DNA from: Lutibacter sp.
GTDB taxonomy: Bacteria > Bacteroidota > Bacteroidia > Flavobacteriales > Flavobacteriaceae
Assembly: GCA_014859175.1 (NCBI GenBank)
Contig: JACUUQ010000006.1
Location: 1-36,854, forward strand
Direction of reading: 5' to 3'
Length of the DNA stretch: 36,854 bases
The position numbers and the translations under genes were made by a program. Positions 32,457 to 36,854 of this stretch are shown in pieces; the stretch's first letter is position 1, and each line of letters opens with the position of its first letter. The notes beneath the pieces were generated by a model. The model saw only the letters and a list, made by a program, of their open reading frames with translations, was not told the DNA's origin and made no database searches.

Positions 32457-34567
32457 CAGCTTAAAATATTAAAGGTGATTACGGCAACAATATAAGCCAA
32501 AGCGCCCATTCCTGTGAGTTGTAAAATTGGCCATTTCCAACTTTTGGTTTCTCGTTTTACAATGGCCAGCGTGCCTATGCATTGCATGGCAAAAGCGTAA
32601 AAAAGCAATAAAGACATGCCTGTGGCAAAATTAAATCTTTTTTCACCGGTTACGGGATCCACTTCCGCTGCCATCCGTTCTTTTATAGTTGCGACATCTT
32701 CTCCTTCACTTTCCACATTGTAAATAGTTGCCAAAGCGCCAATAAAAACCTCACGCGCGGCAAAGGAACTTATTAAAGCGATACCAATTTTCCAATCGTA
32801 ACCCATCGGTTTAATAACAGGTTCAATTACTTTTCCCATAATGCCAATATAGGAATGTTCCAATTTGTAGGAAGCTATTTTTTTATTAAGCGATTCATCA
32901 GGTAAGTCATTGGCGGATTCTTGCGCGGTTACAAATTCAGCTGCATTTTTAAATTTTTCAGGTCCGTTCGAAGCTAAAAACCACAGAACGACAGACAAGG
33001 CTAATATTATTTTACCGGCACCAAATATAAAAGCCTTTGTTTTTTCAACAACTTCATAAAAAACATTTTTAAAAGACGGCAATTTATAGTTTGGCATTTC
33101 AATGATAAACAGACTTTTTGTTTTTATTTTTAACACATTGTGCAATAAAATTGCTGAAGAAATTGCTGCTGCAAAACCTAAAAGATACAAGCCCATCAGC
33201 GTTAGTCCCTGTAAGTTAAAAATACCAAAAACGCGCTTATCTGGAATTATCAAAGCAATTAAAATGGCGTAAACCGGCAATCGCGCCGAGCATGTTGTAA
33301 AAGGAACAACCAAAATGGTAATCAACCTTTCTTTCCAGTCGCTGATATTTCTTGAAGCCATAATTGCAGGTATGGCGCAGGCGGTTCCTGAAATTAAAGG
33401 AATAATGCTTTTGCCGCTCATCCCAAATTTGCGCATAATTTTATCCATTAAAAACACTACCCTGCTCATATAACCTGTTTCTTCCAAGGTTGCGATAAAC
33501 AAAAATAAAATGGCGATTTGAGGAATAAAAATAACAACGCCGCCAATACCGGGAATAACGCCTTCGGCAATTAAATTGGTAAATACACCTTGCGGAAAAT
33601 TGGTTTTGGCCAGTTCGCTTAAATTGGCAAACAAACTGTCTATTAAATCCATCGGCAAACTTGCCCATTCAAAAATAGACTGAAAAATAAGCATTAAAAC
33701 CCCAAAAAATATAATATATCCATAAATTTTGTGGGTTAAAATCCTATCGAGTTTAGAACGAATATCCGACGCCTCATTTTTATCAACTGAATATGTTTTC
33801 TTCAATATTTCATTGATAATCTGATACCTGTAGATGGTTTCTTTATGCTGGTATTTTTTTATTTTTTCGCTATCGGGATTAAATGCCGTTATTTTTTGAT
33901 GCAGCTCGCTTGACAGAAAACCGCAATTTTTTTGCTGGGTAATTAACAGCCACGATTTATATAAAGAAAATTCAGGGAATGTGGTTTTTATCGTTTCAAA
34001 AAATTCGGAATCAATTTTTTCTGAAATATTGGCGATTGGTTCGGTATTCCAGTTTTCGTAATTCTCAATTTCGCGTTTTAAGGCATCAATCCCCAAATTT
34101 TTTCTGGCGCTGATTAAAATTATTTCAGATTTTAATTCCCTTTTTAAGGCCTCAATATCAATGGTGATTCCTTTTCGAATCATTTGATCCGACATATTGA
34201 TGACCAATATGGAGGGAAATTGCAGGTCTTTTATTTGAGAAAATAAAAATAAGTTTCGTTTTAGGTTTTCAACTTCGGCAACAACAATAACCAAATCGGG
34301 AAACGAACTGTTATTTTCATCAAGTAAGGTTTCCAGCACAATGGTTTCATCCAAAGTGGTCGGATTGATGCTGTAGGTTCCCGGTAAATCGGTGATTTCG
34401 GCAGTTAAATGTTCGGAAACTTTACATTTGCCTTGTTTTTTATCAACAGTAATTCCAGGATAATTACCAACTTTTTGATTTAATCCCGTTAGTTGGTTAA
34501 ATAAAGAAGTTTTCCCTGTATTGGGGTTTCCAACCAAGGCTATATTTAAAAGCGAATTGCTTTGCAT
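32456..34567 (-). CDS. feoB: Ferrous iron transporter FeoB
   Basis: This 703-residue protein is the inner-membrane Fe(II) permease with an N-terminal G domain. G1 is GNPNTGKTS (13-21), the switch region has NYPGITVDKKQGK, G3 is DLPG (60-63) and G4 is NMSD; the guanine-nucleotide dissociation inhibitor-like helical region follows. The membrane domain from ~280 contains two Gate motifs (with VIPGIGGVVIFIPQIAILFLFI and TTCSARLPVYAILIALI) and the conserved SGTACAIPAIMASR. Length matches full FeoB. It overlaps feoA and the Cys-rich gene by one base each, giving a tightly coupled feoA-feoB-Cys cassette. Confidence 0.95.
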   Translation of the reverse strand: MQSNSLLNIALVGNPNTGKTSLFNQLTGLNQKVGNYPGITVDKKQGKCKVSEHLTAEITDLPGTYSINPTTLDETIVLETLLDENNSSFPDLVIVVAEVENLKRNLFLFSQIKDLQFPSILVINMSDQMIRKGITIDIEALKRELKSEIILISARKNLGIDALKREIENYENWNTEPIANISEKIDSEFFETIKTTFPEFSLYKSWLLITQQKNCGFLSSELHQKITAFNPDSEKIKKYQHKETIYRYQIINEILKKTYSVDKNEASDIRSKLDRILTHKIYGYIIFFGVLMLIFQSIFEWASLPMDLIDSLFANLSELAKTNFPQGVFTNLIAEGVIPGIGGVVIFIPQIAILFLFIATLEETGYMSRVVFLMDKIMRKFGMSGKSIIPLISGTACAIPAIMASRNISDWKERLITILVVPFTTCSARLPVYAILIALIIPDKRVFGIFNLQGLTLMGLYLLGFAAAISSAILLHNVLKIKTKSLFIIEMPNYKLPSFKNVFYEVVEKTKAFIFGAGKIILALSVVLWFLASNGPEKFKNAAEFVTAQESANDLPDESLNKKIASYKLEHSYIGIMGKVIEPVIKPMGYDWKIGIALISSFAAREVFIGALATIYNVESEGEDVATIKERMAAEVDPVTGEKRFNFATGMSLLLFYAFAMQCIGTLAIVKRETKSWKWPILQLTGMGALAYIVAVITFNILS

Positions 34568-34797
34568 TAGCGCAACTTGGTAATATTAATTTGTTTTGCC
34601 GTTTCTATTCTTATGGCTAAATGGCTTCCGTTTACTTTTATGTATAAAGGATCTTTTAGAGGAGCAATTTGTAACAATCTTACTTCTTTCCCTGGCAAAC
34701 AGCCCATTTCCAAAAGGTTTAATGGAATAGCATCCAGGCAAAAATCTTGAATAATTCCTATTTCACCAATCAATAAACTTGCTATAGTATCTCCCAT
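34567..34797 (-). CDS. feoA: FeoA ferrous iron transport accessory protein
   Basis: A 76-residue cytoplasmic SH3-like protein typical of FeoA (LLEMGCLPGKEVRLLQIAPLKDPLYIKVNGSHLAIRIETAKQI), needed for FeoB activity and thought to act on its G domain. The start ATG at 34797 lies about 25 bp downstream of a promoter with TATATTTG and a palindromic operator. The stop overlaps the feoB start by one base (TAATG). It heads the feo operon. Confidence 0.93.
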   Translation of the reverse strand: MGDTIASLLIGEIGIIQDFCLDAIPLNLLEMGCLPGKEVRLLQIAPLKDPLYIKVNGSHLAIRIETAKQINITKLR

Positions 34798-34823
34798 TAT
34801 TAAGAATAATTATAAATAATAGG

Positions 34824-34855
34824 CAAATATACTAAATTAGAATGATTCTAAACAA
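34824..34855 (-). promoter_or_regulatory. Promoter of the feo operon
   Basis: Read leftward, TTG (34855-34853), a 21-bp spacer and TATATTTG (34831-34824) match the Bacteroidota consensus exactly. The palindrome 34837-34851 fills the spacer, the classical position for a repressor. Confidence 0.65.
34837..34851. promoter_or_regulatory. Predicted metalloregulator operator in the feoA promoter
   Basis: TTAGAATGATTCTAA is a perfect palindrome (7-bp arms around one base). Together with the dtxR-promoter palindrome it gives TTTAGA-N3/4-TCTAA, centred in both cases just upstream of the -7 box. It is the likely target of the DtxR-like regulator encoded 4 kb away. Confidence 0.65.
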
Positions 34856-34867
34856 TGATAATTATCA
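34856..34867. promoter_or_regulatory. Second palindrome upstream of feoA, Fur-box-like
   Basis: TGATAATTATCA is a perfect 12-bp palindrome just upstream of the -33 element, between the stop codon of the SCO gene and the feo promoter. The GATAAT/ATTATC half-sites resemble Fur recognition hexamers, but the spacing is not that of a canonical 19-bp Fur box and the palindrome is short enough to arise by chance in AT-rich DNA. Confidence 0.35.
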
Positions 34868-34868
34868 C

Positions 34869-35543
34869 TTATTTAGATTCATTCTGCAATATTTTAATGT
34901 CCAAAATTAATCGTTCAATGTCTTCACTGTCTGTGCCGTCATAAAAACCGCGAATCTGACGTTTTTTATCGACCAAGATGAAATTTTCGGTATGTATAAA
35001 ATCCTGCAATCCGCCATCGCCTTCATCCAAAACGGCAAAATAGCTTTTGCGCGCCAGCTCGTAAATATGTTTTTTATCGCCGGTGGTGATGTTCCATTTG
35101 GCATCAATTACGCCTTTATTAATTGCATATTCTTTTAAAATTGGAATACTGTCCATTTCCGGAGTAACAGAAAGCGACAAAAATTTTATGTCGTCATCAT
35201 TTTTAAAAACTTCCTGCAATTTTCCCATATTATTGGTCATCACCGGGCAAATGGTCATACAACGCGTAAAGAAAAAATCTGTTACATAAATTTTGTCGTT
35301 ATAATCATTTTGGGTCACAATTTCACCGTTTTGATTGATGAGCTTAAAATCGGCCACCTTATGATTTCTTCGTATGTGAACCACACTTTCATCCACCAAT
35401 TTAGGATTGACGTCGGCCGGATTAAAAACAGGCAATTTTTTTTCAGGTGTTAGCATTGAATAAATGGCGAAAATCATTCCAACCGAAAAAACAGCCATTA
35501 TCAATAAGGTTGGAACAGATTTTTTGAAAAATTTTAGATTCAT
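34869..35543 (-). CDS. SCO1/SenC-family protein
   Basis: A 224-residue membrane-anchored thioredoxin-fold protein. An N-terminal helix (~11-29) anchors it, and the periplasmic domain has the copper or thiol motif C95-M-T-I-C99 (FFFTRCMTICP) and the conserved histidine H184 in FIHTENF. These three residues bind copper in SCO proteins, which deliver it to the CuA site of cytochrome oxidase; some homologues act as thiol reductases. No oxidase genes are in the window. It lies upstream of and in the same orientation as feoA, but 71 bp with a promoter and operators separates them, so it is likely a separate unit. Confidence 0.9.
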   Translation of the reverse strand: MNLKFFKKSVPTLLIMAVFSVGMIFAIYSMLTPEKKLPVFNPADVNPKLVDESVVHIRRNHKVADFKLINQNGEIVTQNDYNDKIYVTDFFFTRCMTICPVMTNNMGKLQEVFKNDDDIKFLSLSVTPEMDSIPILKEYAINKGVIDAKWNITTGDKKHIYELARKSYFAVLDEGDGGLQDFIHTENFILVDKKRQIRGFYDGTDSEDIERLILDIKILQNESK

Positions 35544-35562
35544 TTTTTTGAAAATTAAACCA

Positions 35563-35570
35563 CAAATTTA
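35563..35570 (-). promoter_or_regulatory. -7 box of the SCO gene
   Basis: Read leftward, TAAATTTG matches TAnnTTTG about 20 bp before the ATG at 35543. No clear -33 element is visible. Confidence 0.4.
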
Positions 35571-35666
35571 AGGCAAATGATTCTTTTAGTTGTTAAACTG
35601 ATTTAAAACTTTGTTAAATGAAGCATTAACCCAATATTTCGGTTTTTACAACTGTATTTAAAAACG

Positions 35667-35674
35667 TACATTTG
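35667..35674 (+). promoter_or_regulatory. -7 box of rseP
   Basis: TACATTTG matches TAnnTTTG, 30 bp before the ATG at 35704, with TTT (one mismatch) 21 bp upstream at 35643-35645. Confidence 0.45.
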
Positions 35675-35703
35675 TGCGATTTTAGTAATTTGAAGAAACA
35701 GAT

Positions 35704-36854
35704 ATGGACATATTGATTAAGGCCTTACAATTTATTTTAAGTTTATCATTTTTAATTGTACTGCATGAGTTGGGACATTTTGTTCCCGCAAAAATATTTA
35801 AAACCCGCGTAGAAAAATTTTACCTATTTTTTGATTATAAATTTTCATTGTTTAAAACGAAAATTGGGGAAACGGTTTACGGCATTGGATGGATTCCATT
35901 GGGCGGTTACGTGAAAATATCGGGTATGATTGACGAGAGCATGGATACCGAACAAATGAAACAGCCTGCGCAACCTTGGGAATTTAGATCGAAACCGGCC
36001 TGGCAGCGCTTAATTATTATGCTTGGCGGCGTAACGGTAAATTTTATTTTGGGTATTTTAATTTATATCATGATTGTTTTTGTTTGGGGGGTTGATTCTA
36101 TTAAACCAACTGACCTAAAATATGGTTTCGCCGTGAATGAATTGATGCACGAATATGGTTTTAAAGATGGCGACAAAATACTGAAATTTGATGGCGTTGA
36201 ACCTTTAGATGTTACCGCCATTAACAAACATTTATTTTTAAGGGGAATTACTTCCCTTGAAGTAATGCATGAAGACGGCACCATTGAAACTTTGGCGATT
36301 CCAGAAAATATTGGGGATGAAATGTGGGCAAAAGGAGTTATGGAACCTTTTTCTGTTAGAACCGAAGCCACTATTGATACTGTTGTGGCAGACTCTCCAG
36401 CAGAAAAAGCAGGATTGTTAAAAAATGACAAAATAATATCAGTAAACGGAAATCCTGTTGGTTACTGGCAAGATTTTACCAAATTGATTCAAAATTCAAA
36501 AGAGGGAGATATTGCCGTTGATGTTGAGAGAAACGGAACTGTTAAAACAATTGTTATAACCCCAAGAGAAGATAAAACCATTGGCGTATCAAATTCTCTT
36601 ATGAACAGCATTACTGTTGAACATAAAGATTATACTTTTATGGAAAGTATTCCAAAAGGAAACTCTTTGGCTATTTGGACCTTAAAAGATTATGTTACCC
36701 AATTTAAATATGTTTTCACCAAAAAAGGCGCAACTAGCATTGGCGGTTTTATTGCCATCGGGAATATTTTCCCGGCCACTTGGAGCTGGCAAGCTTTTTG
36801 GAGCATTACGGCATTCCTGTCAATTATGCTGGCCTTTATGAATTTATTGCCAAT
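35704..36854 (+). CDS. rseP: RIP metalloprotease RseP (site-2 protease), 3' truncated by window end
   Basis: The first 383 residues of an inner-membrane zinc protease that cuts within membranes, typically releasing sigma factors or trimming signal peptides. HELGH (21-25) lies in the first transmembrane helix with the two zinc histidines and catalytic glutamate. Next come GWIPLGGYVKISGM and a second helix (LIIMLGGVTVNFILGILIYIMIVF). Two PDZ domains follow, one degenerate (~140-205) and one clear (~225-300, with VVADSPAEKAGLLKNDKIISVNGNPV). The last visible residues, SITAFLSIMLAFMNLLP, begin the third helix, where the conserved N-x-x-P-x-x-x-LDGG aspartate should follow just outside the window. 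Confidence 0.93.
   Translation, partial: MDILIKALQFILSLSFLIVLHELGHFVPAKIFKTRVEKFYLFFDYKFSLFKTKIGETVYGIGWIPLGGYVKISGMIDESMDTEQMKQPAQPWEFRSKPAWQRLIIMLGGVTVNFILGILIYIMIVFVWGVDSIKPTDLKYGFAVNELMHEYGFKDGDKILKFDGVEPLDVTAINKHLFLRGITSLEVMHEDGTIETLAIPENIGDEMWAKGVMEPFSVRTEATIDTVVADSPAEKAGLLKNDKIISVNGNPVGYWQDFTKLIQNSKEGDIAVDVERNGTVKTIVITPREDKTIGVSNSLMNSITVEHKDYTFMESIPKGNSLAIWTLKDYVTQFKYVFTKKGATSIGGFIAIGNIFPATWSWQAFWSITAFLSIMLAFMNLLP

Overview
The window is a 36.9 kb, AT-rich stretch of a Bacteroidota chromosome, most likely family Flavobacteriaceae; I do not assign a genus. The evidence is the Bat aerotolerance operon, a CarboxypepD_reg-type TonB-dependent receptor, a two-component-regulator-propeller protein, DUF4369/TlpA-like lipoproteins, near absence of Shine-Dalgarno sequences, and repeated promoters of the Bacteroidota form TTG/TTTG - about 21 bp - TAnnTTTG. 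Most of it is ordinary core genome. I see no rRNA, tRNA, CRISPR array, prophage or intact insertion sequence.

Layout. 1-302: 5' end of a leftward propeller sensor gene. 612-7863: rightward genes for a DsbD-type thiol transporter, a class V aminotransferase, a HupE/UreJ-like membrane protein, a dCMP deaminase, an S41 protease and an LpxH-like phosphatase, ending in a perfect 21-bp bidirectional terminator. 7920-10604: leftward TonB-dependent receptor. 11017-19459: an eight-gene operon, moxR - DUF58 - BatD-like - batA - batB - batC - batD - batE, mostly overlapping or nearly abutting. 19465-21162: leftward TlpA-like lipoprotein and CvpA. 21227-25584: small hypothetical protein, SDR oxidoreductase, second TlpA-like protein, YraN and an LD-carboxypeptidase, with two repeat-rich gaps. 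25686-30129: metG and tex. 30274-30623: a decayed IS4-family transposase fragment. 30753-34797: a metal-homeostasis island, with dtxR-like regulator and ZIP transporter rightward, and feoA-feoB plus a 39-aa FeoB-associated Cys-rich protein leftward. 34869-35543: SCO protein. 35704 to the end: rseP, truncated by the window edge.

How it fits together. Several genes serve the envelope: two TlpA-like proteins and DsbD (thiol chemistry), SCO (copper or thiol chemistry), RseP and the S41 protease (proteolysis), LpxH and LD-carboxypeptidase (lipid A and murein). The metal island looks like a small regulon: near-identical palindromes (TTTAGA-N3/4-TCTAA) lie at the same place in the dtxR and feoA promoters.

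The least expected signals are non-coding or repetitive: an ~91-bp element duplicated immediately upstream of two unrelated genes (612-702 and 13078-13167), a palindromic repeat inserted in frame in metG (27250-27333), a hairpin element with flanking direct repeats in a divergent intergenic region (22421-22535), and the putative metalloregulator operators. No clearly new multi-gene system is present. The best candidates for something undescribed are the duplicated leader element and the 22.4-kb structured element.
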